Positions 8,637 to 21,244 of a DNA stretch of 64,000 nt are shown in pieces. Origin of the DNA: Streptomyces dangxiongensis (GTDB lineage Bacteria > Actinomycetota > Actinomycetes > Streptomycetales > Streptomycetaceae); assembly GCF_003675325.1 (NCBI RefSeq), contig NZ_CP033073.1, forward strand, positions 2,170,001-2,234,000, given 5' to 3'. A program made the translations under genes and the position numbers. Numbering within the stretch: the stretch's first letter is position 1; each line of letters starts with the position of its first letter. The notes beneath the pieces were generated by a model, which was given only the letters and a program-made list of their open reading frames with translations, was not told the origin of the DNA and did no database searches.

Positions 8637-11600
8637 TCAGGAACTGGCGGCTCTTGGGCTTACCTCGGCGCTACCCCGGTCCTGTTCCCGGGTGAGCAGG
8701 AACTCCAGCAGCTCACGGCGGAGCGGGCGGGAGGCGGGAGTTCCGGCGGCGGCCAGGACGGTGGCGAGCGCCGCCCGGACCTGCTCGGGACCGCCCTCGA
8801 GCAGACCGGTGACGAGAGGCAGCAGGACCGAGCGGGCGGTGGGACCCTGTTCGAGGCGGCGGTCGACGTGCCCGGCGACGTGTCCGGCGGTTCCCGGGCA
8901 CAGCCGCACCGCCTCCCCCACGAGGACGGCGACGCGGCGGGCGAGGGCCGGCGTGGTCACCTCGCCGAGGCCGCGCAGGACCGCCGCGGTCTGCGGGCCG
9001 TCGGCGTCCGGGGCGTGCAGGCGTGTGCGGAAGGCATCCAGAACCGGCTCCGGGTGGGTGGCCAGGGCCGGGACAAGGGCGCTCGGCGGCAACAGCGGGT
9101 CGCCGTCGGCGAAGTGGCGCAGGGCGGCGGGCAGATGCCGGTCGCGGGTGTGCGGGTCGCGGACCAGCAGGGCGAGGGCGCCGCCGTGCAGGGCGCGGTC
9201 GGCGGGGCGGGCGAGCAGGGCGAGGGCGGCCCAGCGCAGCAGCTCCCGGTCGGCGTCCGAGCCGACGTGCGGGGCCGCGCGCAGCCCGCTCGTCACCGCT
9301 GCCGCCCGGCGGGCGGGACGTTCGTCGTGCACCCAGCGGTCCACGGCCCGGCACACCGCCGACGGCTCGTCCTCGGCGAGTACGGCGAGCAGCTCGTCGG
9401 CACGCGGGTCCGCGCGGTTCACCAGCACCTCGGTGAGATCGTCCAGGGCGCCGTGCCGGTGCGTGTGCAGCAGTGCCTGCGCGGCGGTGGCCACGGTGGC
9501 GTGCGGGGTCGCGGGCAGCGGGCGCTCGTCGGTGAACCAGTGGGTCAGCAGGGGCTGTACGACGGTGGGGGCGGCGGCGAGCAGCCCGGCGACGGCGTCC
9601 AGGTACCGGTCCCCGGCCGCGGGCGGCGCCGGGTCCGCCAGCACCAGCCGGCGCAGCAGGTCCAGGCGCTCGGTGCCGGAGACGGGCACGGCCGTCCAGA
9701 AGGCGGGGCCGAACTCGGCCGGCACGGGCCGCTCGGCACGGCGCCAGGCGACGACGCGGTCGGCCAGCAGGCGCAGCGTCTCGGTGTACGGCGTCGCGTC
9801 CGGGACCCCGAGCAGAGTCCGGGCGAGCAGCCGGGCGGCCCACCAGGAACCGGGGTCCCGCTCCAGGGCGTCGATCAACTCACCGAGCCGCGACGCCAGT
9901 TCCTGGGGGCCGTGCTGGCGGGCGAGGTGCAGCAGAGCCTGTACGACCGGGCCGGCGCGGTGGTGCGGCACCGGGACGGGGTGCGGCTCACGCCGGCCGC
10001 CGGGGCGGTGCACCAGGGCGCGCAGGGCCTCGTCCAGGTCCAGGTGCACCCCCTGGATCCAGTCGGCCAGCTCCTCGTGGGCGAAGCGGTAGCCGCGGCC
10101 GGCCGGCACGAGGAGGCCTTCGGTGAGGACGGCGGAGGCCCAGCCGGTACCGCCGCCCAGCCGGGCCGGGGCGGGCCCCCAGGGGAACACCGTCTCGAAC
10201 GCCTCCCGGTCCAGCTCGCCCTGCCCGGGCCCGAGACTGCGCCGGGCGGCCTCGTGCACCTGGCCGGCCACGCGGGCGGCGAGCCGCCGTACGGCCGTAC
10301 CGCGCAGACCGGCCGCGGCGGCGAGCCGCACCGCGACGCGCAGGCAGATCACGTCGAGGTAGGCGGTGAAGACGTCGTGCCGCTCGACGGGTCCGGCGAC
10401 CTGGGCGTCGGGGACGGCGGCCCCCACCTCGGACACCAGCCGCAGAGCGAGCGGATGCGCGGCGTCCCGCTCGGCCAGCACCCCCTCCGCGACGCCGTAC
10501 CGGACCCGCGCCCGCCGTGCCTCACCGACGTCCAGGTCTCCGAGCCGCAGACAGGGCGGAAGCGGTAGGGGGGCGGTACCGGGCACGGGTCCGGCCAGGG
10601 GGCTCGGCGGCGCCGGGGACGTGGCCGGGGTGAGGGGCGACGTTGAGGACGTGGCTGAGGCGGGGGGTGATGCCTCCGGCCGGGCCGGGGTGTGGGGCGA
10701 GGCCTCCGGCGACGCGAAGGGCTGGGACGACGCATCCGGCGGGGTCGGGGTGGGCGAGGCCGGGGGCGGTGCTTCCGACGGGGCCTCGGCGAGGAGCAGC
10801 ACTTCCGGCGTGATCGGGCCGGACGAGGCAGGCGCCGTAGCCGGAGCCGGAGCTGTGTGGACAAGGGCCGAGGCGGAGGGCCGCGCACCCGGGGTGGGGG
10901 CGTTGGGCGGTGAGACCGCATGGTCGCCCGGAGCGGGCAGCGGCGCTGCGGGTGTGGACGGGGTGAGGACCGGCGCCGCCAGCAGGGCCCGGTCCGGGCA
11001 GGCAGCCGGCGGCACCGCATGGGCGGCCGGAGCGGAGGGTCGCGCGTCTGCGGTGGGGACAGCGGGCGGCGCGACCGCTTGGCTGACCGGAGCAGGGAGC
11101 GGCGCGTCCACCATCGGGACGGCGGACGGCGAGACCACTCGGACGGCCGGAGCAGGGGGCGGCGCGTCCGTGGCCGGCCGTGGGGGCGCGTGGGTGGCCG
11201 GGGTGTGGAGCAGGTCGGCCGGGAAGTACGTTCCGGCGCGTTCCCAGTACTCCTCGCGGCAGGCCACCACCAGCCGGGCCCCGGTTGCGCGCAACCAGTC
11301 GGTCGTCCCCCGGGTCCACTCCGGCAGCCGGTGGGCGAGGACGGGCGGCATCTCCTCCGGGCCGTCGAGGAGCAGGAGCAGCGGGCGGCCTGCCCGGGCG
11401 GCGAGGCGCGCCAGGCGTTCGGGGGTGAGGTCGCCGAGGTCCTCGGGCTGGACGCCCAGGGACGCGGCGACGATCCGGGCGGCCCGCTCCACGGTTCGAG
11501 CGGCGGCGTCCGCCACGGAACTGTCGCCCTCGATCAGGTCGGCGCCCCGCAACCACACCGTCGGCGCGGACAGACCACCCCCGGCCCGGCCGGCTCGATC

Positions 11601-13004
11601 CGCCACGGAACCGTCGCCCTCCGAACGGTCAGCACCGTGCGACCGCAACGTCGGCGCAGGCAGGCGGCGCCCCATCCGTTCGGCGGCCCCCGCCCCCGAA
11701 CCGTCGCTCTCCGACCGGTCGCCACCACGCAACCAGAGCATCGGCGCGTACAGACCACCCCCCGCCCCACCAGCCACCTCAACCCCAGCACCATCGCTCG
11801 CCGACCGGTCGCCACCGTGCGACCGCAACGTCGGCGCAGCCGGAGCACCCCCCGTCCGGAGGGCGGCCCCCGCGCTCGAACCGTCGCCCTCCGCCAGGTC
11901 GCCACCGCGTGACCACACCGTCGGTGCGGCCAGATCACCCCGGGCCCTGCGGGCGGCGAGTGCTGCGAGTTCTGTTGTACGGCCGCTGCCCGGGGCGCCC
12001 ACCAGGCCCAGCACCGGCCGGTCGGCCCCGGTGAACGCGGCCAGCTCCCGTACGACGTCGGCTCGTTCGACGGGTTCGACGGCGTCCATGTGGCCGGTGA
12101 GGGCGCCCGGAGGGCCGTCCTGGCCCACGGACGTCTCGGTCACCTGAAGGATGCCGGCGAGGTTGAGGTCGGCGCCGTACGCGGGCACGGTGGCCGCGTT
12201 ACGCTCGAGCAGACCGGCGAGGGCGGCGTCGGCGGCGGGCCGCAGCGGGACCGCGAAGCCCGCGTCACGCCGGTCGGTGTGCAGGGCGGTGCCGAGGACC
12301 CCGACGACCGCGCCGGTACGGGCGTCGAGCACCGGTCCGCCGGCCGCGCCGCCACCGAGCCGAAGGGCGTCCCGGCCGGCCGTGCCGATGGCCAGCTCCA
12401 GGGCGTCGTCGAGGAGGTGGACGCCGTCGGTGGCGGTGTACGTCACCGGTGTCGCCGCCAGCACCCGGGCCTCACGCCAGCAGCCGGCGACGATCCGTAC
12501 GTACGTACCGGCGTCGATCCGCTCCCGCACCGTCAGCGGCAACGGGTCCACGCCCAGGCCCTCGGTGTGCACCAGGGCGAGGTCGAGGGCGGGCAGCGGG
12601 GTGACGGCGTCGGAAGTGACCACGCACGTGCGGTCGGCCGCGTGCAGGACCAGCCGGGACAGGCCGTCGACGCACTCGTGGCTGGTGAGCAGGGTGCCCT
12701 CGTGGTCGACGAGGAAGCCGAGACCGTGGGGGCGGCCGGCCGGGTCGTGGACCCGGACGAGAGCGGCATCGGCCCGGCCGGCACCATCACCGGCAATGGC
12801 ACCGGCGCCGTCGCCCCCCGTACCGTCCACGTCCGCCTCGCAGCGGCCCCGGCCGGACCCGGCCGCTCCCCGTCCACCGGCCGCGTCCCGCTCTTCTCCG
12901 CCGCGCTCGTCCGAGCTTGCGGCCTGCGCCGCCTGCGCCCCGCGTGCGGGCTCGTCCCCGTGGTCCCGGCGCCCGCCCGCGGTGCGCGGGCCCCGTTCCG
13001 TCAT
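8637..13004 (-). CDS. Large trypsin-like/STAND NTPase fusion protein, 1455 aa, with degenerate catalytic sites
   Basis: Residues about 80-265 form a trypsin/HtrA-like domain: His109 (LLTSHECVDG) and Asp141 (ALDLALVH) fit the triad, but the nucleophile position in the GGP motif is Ala221 (GGGAAGGPVLD) where Ser is expected. A STAND-type P-loop domain starts near 325; its Walker A is GAPGSGRT (336-343) with Arg342 in place of Lys, and Walker B is LLLLLDGPEE (Asp547). Between them lie five 30-residue tandem repeats (about 359-508). After about residue 595 comes a Pro/Ala-rich linker of about 215 residues, and then a long alpha-helical, leucine-rich C-terminal half. No signal peptide or membrane segment is seen. 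Trypsin-STAND proteins are often signalling or defence ATPases, but with these changes a protease role is unlikely. Function unknown. Confidence 0.75.
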   Translation of the reverse strand: MTERGPRTAGGRRDHGDEPARGAQAAQAASSDERGGEERDAAGGRGAAGSGRGRCEADVDGTGGDGAGAIAGDGAGRADAALVRVHDPAGRPHGLGFLVDHEGTLLTSHECVDGLSRLVLHAADRTCVVTSDAVTPLPALDLALVHTEGLGVDPLPLTVRERIDAGTYVRIVAGCWREARVLAATPVTYTATDGVHLLDDALELAIGTAGRDALRLGGGAAGGPVLDARTGAVVGVLGTALHTDRRDAGFAVPLRPAADAALAGLLERNAATVPAYGADLNLAGILQVTETSVGQDGPPGALTGHMDAVEPVERADVVRELAAFTGADRPVLGLVGAPGSGRTTELAALAARRARGDLAAPTVWSRGGDLAEGDGSSAGAALRTGGAPAAPTLRSHGGDRSASDGAGVEVAGGAGGGLYAPMLWLRGGDRSESDGSGAGAAERMGRRLPAPTLRSHGADRSEGDGSVADRAGRAGGGLSAPTVWLRGADLIEGDSSVADAAARTVERAARIVAASLGVQPEDLGDLTPERLARLAARAGRPLLLLLDGPEEMPPVLAHRLPEWTRGTTDWLRATGARLVVACREEYWERAGTYFPADLLHTPATHAPPRPATDAPPPAPAVRVVSPSAVPMVDAPLPAPVSQAVAPPAVPTADARPSAPAAHAVPPAACPDRALLAAPVLTPSTPAAPLPAPGDHAVSPPNAPTPGARPSASALVHTAPAPATAPASSGPITPEVLLLAEAPSEAPPPASPTPTPPDASSQPFASPEASPHTPARPEASPPASATSSTSPLTPATSPAPPSPLAGPVPGTAPLPLPPCLRLGDLDVGEARRARVRYGVAEGVLAERDAAHPLALRLVSEVGAAVPDAQVAGPVERHDVFTAYLDVICLRVAVRLAAAAGLRGTAVRRLAARVAGQVHEAARRSLGPGQGELDREAFETVFPWGPAPARLGGGTGWASAVLTEGLLVPAGRGYRFAHEELADWIQGVHLDLDEALRALVHRPGGRREPHPVPVPHHRAGPVVQALLHLARQHGPQELASRLGELIDALERDPGSWWAARLLARTLLGVPDATPYTETLRLLADRVVAWRRAERPVPAEFGPAFWTAVPVSGTERLDLLRRLVLADPAPPAAGDRYLDAVAGLLAAAPTVVQPLLTHWFTDERPLPATPHATVATAAQALLHTHRHGALDDLTEVLVNRADPRADELLAVLAEDEPSAVCRAVDRWVHDERPARRAAAVTSGLRAAPHVGSDADRELLRWAALALLARPADRALHGGALALLVRDPHTRDRHLPAALRHFADGDPLLPPSALVPALATHPEPVLDAFRTRLHAPDADGPQTAAVLRGLGEVTTPALARRVAVLVGEAVRLCPGTAGHVAGHVDRRLEQGPTARSVLLPLVTGLLEGGPEQVRAALATVLAAAGTPASRPLRRELLEFLLTREQDRGSAEVSPRAASS
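11483..11930 (-). repeat. Five in-frame 90-bp tandem repeats inside the trypsin-STAND gene
   Basis: Encodes five 30-residue units whose Ala-Pro-(Thr/Met) starts fall at residues 360, 390, 420, 450 and 480. The consensus is APTxxxRGGDRxExDGS. The last unit runs into the expected post-Walker A sequence (RTVERAARIV), so the array looks like an amplification of one ancestral segment. Confidence 0.85.
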
Positions 13005-13190
13005 GGCCTTGCCTCCCCGCCGTCCCCGCTGCCCTGTGCCTCGACGGTAGGCGCGTGATGATCGGCAGGACAGATCCCTCGGTGAACGCGCCCCCTTCCG
13101 CTCCCCCGGTTCACTCCGAGCGCCCGCCCGGACGGGTGAATAGGCGGGGGCGGCTGGATAAGCCTAGGGGTGGGGGAACCGAGGGGGGAC

Positions 13191-13238
13191 CGTGGAGCGG
13201 CGGCAGGGCCGGAGTCCGTGCCCGGCCGCCGCTCCACG
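13191..13238. terminator. Hairpin in the truB downstream region
   Basis: The 445-bp gap 13005-13449 lies between the end of truB and the start of the trypsin-STAND gene, both on the minus strand. It holds a perfect 14-bp stem (CGTGGAGCGGCGGC and complement) with a 20-base loop, a likely terminator for the rimP-to-truB operon. Three copies of CCCCAGCCACCC also lie between the hairpin and truB; I see no gene. Confidence 0.5.
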
Positions 13239-13449
13239 GGAAGACGCCGGCCCGGCGGCCCCCCAGCCACCCGCCGACCGGGCAGGCCCCCAGCCACCCA
13301 CAGGCCCGGAGCCTCCCCCAGCCACCCGAACAGCCCGGCAGCCCGGCAGACCTCCAACCGCTCGACCGACCCGGCAGCCCGGCGTGCCCGGCACGGCCCC
13401 GCCCCCGCACCGCCGCAGATCAGTCGGGCGACAGCCCCGCGGTATCCGC

Positions 13450-14355
13450 TCAGCCGAAGACGGCCAGGCTCTTCGCCTTGCCCTTGTGTTCCTCGACGAG
13501 CGCGAGGAAGCGGCCCTCGCGGTCGAACACGGCCACGGGTCCGGCGCCCGCGTACTCGTCGGGCATCTCCAGGCGGACGCCGTTCAGCAGGAGCTGGGAC
13601 CGCCTGGCGTCGACGTCCCAGCGGCGGAACGCCGCCGTCGCGGCCTCGGCGACCGGCATCACGGTCAGCTCCTGCTGGAGCTGGTCCAGCGTCTTCGCCG
13701 CGTCGAGCTTGTACGGGCCGACACGCGTCCGGCGCAGCGCGGTGAGGTGTCCGCCCACGCCGAGACCGGCGCCCAGGTCGCGGGCGAGGGCGCGGATGTA
13801 GGTGCCGGAGGAGCAGACCACCGACACGATCAGGTCGAGCACGGGCGTGCCGTCCTCGGCGACGGCGTCCCGGACGTCGTACACCGTGAAGGAGGAGACG
13901 GTCACGGGCCGGGCGGGGATCTCGAACTCCTCGCCCTCACGGGCCCGCTTGTAGGACCGTACGCCGTCGATCTTGATGGCGCTGACCTTGGACGGCACCT
14001 GCATGATGTCGCCGGTCAGCCGGGCGATGCCGGCGTCGATGGCGTCCCTGGTCACCTTGGAGGCGTCGGTGGCGGAGGTGATGTCGCCCTCGGCGTCGTC
14101 GGTGAGGGTGTTCTGGCCCAGGCGGATGGTGCCCAGGTACTCCTTCTCGGTGAGCGCGAGGTGCCCGAGGAGCTTGGTGGCGCGCTCGATCCCGAGGACC
14201 AGGACACCGGTCGCCATGGGGTCGAGCGTGCCGGCGTGGCCGACGCGGCGGGTCCTCGCGATGCCGCGCATCTTGGCGACCACGTCGTGCGAAGTGAAGC
14301 CCGACGGCTTGTCGACGATGACAAGGCCGTCGGGCGTGGTGTGCTTCTGGGTCAT
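13450..14355 (-). CDS. truB: tRNA pseudouridine-55 synthase TruB, 301 aa
   Basis: Converts U55 of the T-loop of tRNAs to pseudouridine in the cytoplasm. The N-terminus (LVIVDKPSGFTSHDVVAKMR) and the catalytic block GHAGTLDPMATG with Asp45 are canonical. The CSSGTYIRALARDLG motif and a C-terminal PUA-like part are also present. The ATG overlaps the rbfA stop by four bases (ATGA), which indicates translational coupling as the last gene of the rimP-nusA-infB-rbfA block. Confidence 0.97.
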   Translation of the reverse strand: MTQKHTTPDGLVIVDKPSGFTSHDVVAKMRGIARTRRVGHAGTLDPMATGVLVLGIERATKLLGHLALTEKEYLGTIRLGQNTLTDDAEGDITSATDASKVTRDAIDAGIARLTGDIMQVPSKVSAIKIDGVRSYKRAREGEEFEIPARPVTVSSFTVYDVRDAVAEDGTPVLDLIVSVVCSSGTYIRALARDLGAGLGVGGHLTALRRTRVGPYKLDAAKTLDQLQQELTVMPVAEAATAAFRRWDVDARRSQLLLNGVRLEMPDEYAGAGPVAVFDREGRFLALVEEHKGKAKSLAVFG

Positions 14356-14807
14356 TCCGCGGCGTCGCCGTCCGTGTCGTCGTCGTCGGCCGGCTTGCGG
14401 TAGGGGTCCGCGCCGGCGGCGTACGAGGCGCCCGTGGCCACGTCGCGCACCTGCTGGTCGGACTGCCGGGCCCGGTCGAGGAGGTCCTCGATGGTCTTGG
14501 CGGTGTCCGGCAGGGCGTCGGCGACGAAGGTCAGGGTGGGCGTGAACTTCACCTGGGCCGCGCGGCCCACCTCGGAGCGCAGGACGCCCTTGGCGCTCTC
14601 CAGGCCCGCGGCGGCGGCGGCCCGCTCCTCCTCGTCACCGTAGACCGTGTAGAAGACGGTCGCCTCCCGCAGGTCACCCGTGACCCGGGTGTCCGTGATG
14701 GTGACGTGCGAGCCGAGCCGCGGGTCCTTGATCCCGCGCTGAAGCTTCTGGGCCACCACCTCCCGGATGAGGTCCGCCAGCCTTTTCGCCCGCGCGTTGT
14801 CGGCCAC
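14352..14807 (-). CDS. rbfA: 30S ribosome-binding factor RbfA, 151 aa
   Basis: Helps mature 16S rRNA and the 30S subunit, and matters most in the cold. The GTG start at 14807 gives VADNARAKRLADLIREVVAQ, the usual RbfA N-terminus, with GGGAG 8 bases upstream; the open frame reaches further upstream but there without family similarity. The KH-like core (VTITDTRVTGDLREATVFYT) is clear. The tail is acidic (DDDDTDGD). Lies between the DUF503 gene and truB, overlapping truB by four bases. Confidence 0.96.
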   Translation of the reverse strand: MADNARAKRLADLIREVVAQKLQRGIKDPRLGSHVTITDTRVTGDLREATVFYTVYGDEEERAAAAAGLESAKGVLRSEVGRAAQVKFTPTLTFVADALPDTAKTIEDLLDRARQSDQQVRDVATGASYAAGADPYRKPADDDDTDGDAAE

Positions 14808-14848
14808 TGGTCCGTCTCCCGTTCTTTCTTCTGCTTCGTGTTCTGTGG

Positions 14849-15142
14849 TCAGTCGTCGTCGCCGTGGAGGCGCCGTCGTGCGGACAGCAGCTCCACCTCG
14901 GGGCGGCCGGCGACCAGCCGTTCGCACCGGTCCAGTACGTCGGCGACGTGCGCCGTGTCGCCGGAGACCACGGCCAGGCCGATGACCGCCCGCCGGTGGA
15001 GGTCCATGTGGTCCACCTCGGCCGCGCTCACGGCGTACTTCCGCTGGAGTTCGGCGACGATCGGGCGGACGACGGAGCGTTTCTCCTTCAGCGAGTGGAC
15101 GTCGCCGAGGAGAAGGTCGAAGGACAGAGTCCCCACGTACAT
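14849..15142 (-). CDS. DUF503 (YlxP-like) protein, 97 aa
   Basis: Small cytoplasmic protein of the DUF503/YlxP family, commonly found between infB and rbfA and thought to act in ribosome maturation. ATG at 15142 starts MYVGTLSFDLLLGDVHSLKE, the family signature, followed by KRSVVRPIVAELQRKYAVSA. Neighbouring genes and length (90-100 aa) fit. The exact biochemical role is not known from sequence. Confidence 0.92.
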   Translation of the reverse strand: MYVGTLSFDLLLGDVHSLKEKRSVVRPIVAELQRKYAVSAAEVDHMDLHRRAVIGLAVVSGDTAHVADVLDRCERLVAGRPEVELLSARRRLHGDDD

Positions 15143-15335
15143 GTGTGTAACCGGTTCACCCGCCGGTACGGGATCGGTGGCCCCGGAGCCGTATGGCCGG
15201 GGACACCAAGAACCGTACAACGAAGCGGCCCGTGGGCTCGACGGATATTACGCTCCGTGGGCCATGGACACGGGCCGCAAACGGCGCGCCGGCCGGCGGG
15301 ACCGAAGTCCCGCCGGCCGGCACGCACCGTGAGCG

Positions 15336-18443
<3,108 letters not shown>

Positions 18444-18588
18444 TTCGCTCCTTTGAGGTCCGGGTTGAAGCCGGACCGTCGCTAGTTCATGGGCGTACTC
18501 ATCGCGTACTCATCGAGTGCTCATCGCAATCTCGACCTGCTTTCGACTCGCGAGGTACCAAGCCGCACGGTTTTCCGTACGGCATGTC

Positions 18589-18885
18589 TTACGGCGTTGC
18601 CTGCTTGGCAACTGTCGTCTGCTCGACGTATCGGCGCAACGCCTTTGTGTCGAGCGCTCCCGGGGCGCGCAGTGCCCGCGGGAACACCCGGCGGCGTACC
18701 GCCTGGTCGAGACAGACCAGGACGGGATGCACGTACGCACCCCGGCCGGGCAGCGTACCGCGAGGATCGGGGACGCATGCATCCTCGTTCTTCACGATCC
18801 GCAGGAGATCGTTCTTGGCCGCCCGCTCCCGGCACCCCACACAGGTGCGTTCTGGGCATACTGGGTCGTGCGTCCGGCCAGACAC
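18589..18885 (-). CDS. YlxR (DUF448) RNA-binding family protein, 98 aa
   Basis: Small basic protein between nusA and infB, the standard place for YlxR. The sequence RTCVGCRERAAKNDLLRIV and the downstream GTLPGRGAYVHP are the DUF448 signatures for RNA binding. Starts with GTG at 18885. Proposed roles for the family include an RNase P partner and a nucleoid-associated regulator; nothing in the sequence decides between them. Confidence 0.93.
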   Translation of the reverse strand: MSGRTHDPVCPERTCVGCRERAAKNDLLRIVKNEDACVPDPRGTLPGRGAYVHPVLVCLDQAVRRRVFPRALRAPGALDTKALRRYVEQTTVAKQATP

Positions 18886-19006
18886 GCTTAAGTCTACCTC
18901 CCCGTACCGACCTCACCCCTTCGGGGCAGCGATCGAACGGCTCTTGTCGTGATTCAACCGACCTACGGCCTGGATCTATTCCCCGGGCCGCGGTCTCCCC
19001 CGGTGC

Positions 19007-19993
19007 CTACTCCCCGGCCTGCTCGATGTCGGGCCGGATGTCGATCCGCCAGCCGGTGAGGCGGGCGGCGAGGCGGGCGTTCTGGCCCTCCTTGCCGATC
19101 GCCAGCGAAAGCTGGTAGTCGGGCACGGTCACCCGCGCGGAGCGGGCGCCCATGTCCACGACCTCCACCTTGTTCACCCGCGCGGGTGACAGGGCGTTCG
19201 CGACCATCTCCGCCGGGTCGTCCGACCAGTCGACGATGTCGATCTTCTCGCCGTTCAGCTCGCCCATCACGTTGCGCACCCGGCCGCCCATCGGGCCGAT
19301 GCAGGCGCCCTTGGCATTCAGACCCGAACGGGTGGACCGTACGGCGATCTTCGTGCGGTGACCGGCCTCACGGGCGATCGCGGCGATCTCCACCGAACCG
19401 TCGGCGATCTCCGGCACCTCCAGGGCGAAGAGCTTCTTCACCAGGTTGGGGTGCGTGCGCGAGAGGGTCACGGAGGGGCCGCGGACGCCCTTGGCGACCC
19501 GGACGACGTAGCTGCGCAGCCGCATGCCGTGCGGGTAGGTCTCGCCGGGCACCTGCTCCTGCACCGGCAGGATGGCCTCCAGCTTGCCGATGTCCACGAG
19601 CACGTTCTTCGGGTCGCGGCCCTGCTGGACGACACCGGTGACGATGTCGCCCTCCCGGCCGGCGTACTCGCCGAGCGTCGCGTCGTCCTCGGCGTCGCGC
19701 AGCCGCTGGAGGATCACCTGCTTGGCGGTGGTCGCGGCGATCCGGCCGAAGCCGGACGGGGTGTCGTCGAACTCGCGGGACTCCTGGCCCTCTTCGAGGT
19801 CGTCGGGGTCCTCCTTCGCCCACACGGTCACATGTCCGGTCTCCCGGTTGAGCTCCACGCGCGCGTGCCGGCGGCTTCCCTCGGTGCGGTGGTAGGCGAT
19901 GAGGAGGGCCGATTCGATCGCTCCGACCAGCAGGTCGAAGGAGATCTCCTTCTCCCGCACCAAGCCCCGCAGGGCGCTCATGTCGATGTCCAC
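19007..19993 (-). CDS. nusA: Transcription termination/antitermination protein NusA, 328 aa
   Basis: RNA polymerase-associated factor for pausing, termination and antitermination. The open frame extends far upstream, but GTG at 19993 has GGAGGAGG 7 bases before it and gives [20 protein letters not shown], the true NusA N-terminus. The order is NTD, S1 domain, KH1 and KH2 (ending [20 protein letters not shown]). It stops soon after KH2 with no acidic repeats, as in other actinobacteria. Begins 2 bases after the rimP stop, so the two are coupled. Confidence 0.97.
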   Translation of the reverse strand: MDIDMSALRGLVREKEISFDLLVGAIESALLIAYHRTEGSRRHARVELNRETGHVTVWAKEDPDDLEEGQESREFDDTPSGFGRIAATTAKQVILQRLRDAEDDATLGEYAGREGDIVTGVVQQGRDPKNVLVDIGKLEAILPVQEQVPGETYPHGMRLRSYVVRVAKGVRGPSVTLSRTHPNLVKKLFALEVPEIADGSVEIAAIAREAGHRTKIAVRSTRSGLNAKGACIGPMGGRVRNVMGELNGEKIDIVDWSDDPAEMVANALSPARVNKVEVVDMGARSARVTVPDYQLSLAIGKEGQNARLAARLTGWRIDIRPDIEQAGE

Positions 19994-19995
19994 GG

Positions 19996-20526
19996 CTACG
20001 CCTCCTCCTCTTCCTTCATGTCCTTCTCGGTGTTCTTGCTGTCCGTGCTGTCCTTGCGGTTGAACTCGACCTGCACGCGGGCGCGGGCCACCTCCGGGAA
20101 GGCGAGCCTGCGGGCGGTGGGCTTGCGGCCCTTCACCCCGGGCACCTCGACGTCGACGCCCTCGTCGTCCACCCGCAGGATCCGCGCCACCAGCTCGTCG
20201 CCCTCGGCCAGCCGGAACCGCACCAGCCGGCCGGTGGCGCGCACGAAGTGGCGGTGCTCGGTGAGGAGGCGCTCGGCGCCGGGGGTTCCGACCTCCAGGT
20301 CGTAGGCGTCCTCGCCCATCGCGTTCGTCTCGTCGAGCTTCGCCGAGAGCGCACGGCTCACATCGGCGATCGCGTCCAGGTCCGCTCCGGTGTCGGAGTC
20401 CACGACCACGCGCAGCACCCGCTTGCGTCCGACCGAGTCCACGGCGATCTCTTCGAGATCCAGCCCCTGGGAGGTGACGAGCGGTTCGAGCAGCTCTCGC
20501 AGCCTCTCGCTCTGGGTGGTGCTCAT
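19996..20526 (-). CDS. rimP: Ribosome maturation factor RimP, 176 aa
   Basis: Needed for assembly of the 30S subunit. Starts [20 protein letters not shown], followed by the family core ([25 protein letters not shown] and the [20 protein letters not shown] block, each seen in the translation). The C-terminus is highly charged ([14 protein letters not shown]). First gene of the minus-strand rimP-nusA-ylxR-infB-DUF503-rbfA-truB operon, divergent from the lipoprotein gene at 20732. Confidence 0.96.
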   Translation of the reverse strand: MSTTQSERLRELLEPLVTSQGLDLEEIAVDSVGRKRVLRVVVDSDTGADLDAIADVSRALSAKLDETNAMGEDAYDLEVGTPGAERLLTEHRHFVRATGRLVRFRLAEGDELVARILRVDDEGVDVEVPGVKGRKPTARRLAFPEVARARVQVEFNRKDSTDSKNTEKDMKEEEEA

Positions 20527-20731
20527 CCGGGTGACTCCTCGGCCGCGTGTGCTGTTGTGGGATGGTCGCGTGTCTGGTCAAAGGGTATCGGGTCGCGGGA
20601 GGTGTTGCGGTCCACCCGGTGCCCCGCGGTGCCGGTGAGTGGCGCGGGACGGGTGCGCGGGTACGGTGATCACGGGCGGGCCGCCCGCCAGCCGTTCTTC
20701 CCTCCGCACGAGTTCTCCGAGGACGTCCGCA

Positions 20732-21244
20732 GTGCCGTACCCCCCACCGCCGCGCACCCCCTCGGGGCCGCGCAGAAGATCCCTGCTCGCCTCGGCCGGC
20801 GCCGCCGCCCTGCTGGCGGGCTGCTCGGCCGGACCGGACACCGGCGGCGACGGCCCGTCGGCCGTCGCCCGGGCCCGCGCGCGTGCGGCCCGGGACAGCC
20901 GGGAGCTGCTGGAGCGCTACGACGCCGTGCTCGCCGCCCGTCCCGGGCTCGCCGAGCGGCTGCGCCCGCTGCGGGCCCAGGTCGCGGCCCACGCGGCGGC
21001 CTTCGGGGACGGTACGGCGGCCACCGGCGCGGTCGCCGGCACGGCCACGGCGTCGCCCTCCCTCGCTCCCGTACCCGGCACCGACAAGGAGGCCCTCGCC
21101 GCTCTCGCCGCCGCCGAGCGGGTCCTCGCCGACCGGCGGGGCAGGGAGCTGCTGGACGTGCCGGGTGAGCTGGCGCGGCTGCTGGCGTCGGTCGCGGCGG
21201 CCGGGGCGGCGCACGCGTACCTGCTGACGGAGGGGGCAAGGTGA
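20732..21244 (+). CDS. Putative lipoprotein, 170 aa
   Basis: GTG at 20732 with GAGGA 8 bases upstream gives a short N-terminus, then a twin-arginine-like [18 protein letters not shown] signal whose LLAGC is a lipobox, so export and lipid anchoring are likely. The mature part is an Ala/Leu/Arg-rich helical protein with no recognised motif. It overlaps the next gene, a ferritin-like protein, by four bases (GTGA), so the two are translated together and may work together. Function unknown; divergent from rimP. Confidence 0.75.
   Translation: MPYPPPPRTPSGPRRRSLLASAGAAALLAGCSAGPDTGGDGPSAVARARARAARDSRELLERYDAVLAARPGLAERLRPLRAQVAAHAAAFGDGTAATGAVAGTATASPSLAPVPGTDKEALAALAAAERVLADRRGRELLDVPGELARLLASVAAAGAAHAYLLTEGAR

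Noticed and set aside
8280..10568. 762-codon plus-strand frame opposite the trypsin-STAND gene
   Set aside because: Gln/Gly/Arg/Val-rich shadow without motifs; the other strand is a multi-domain protein.
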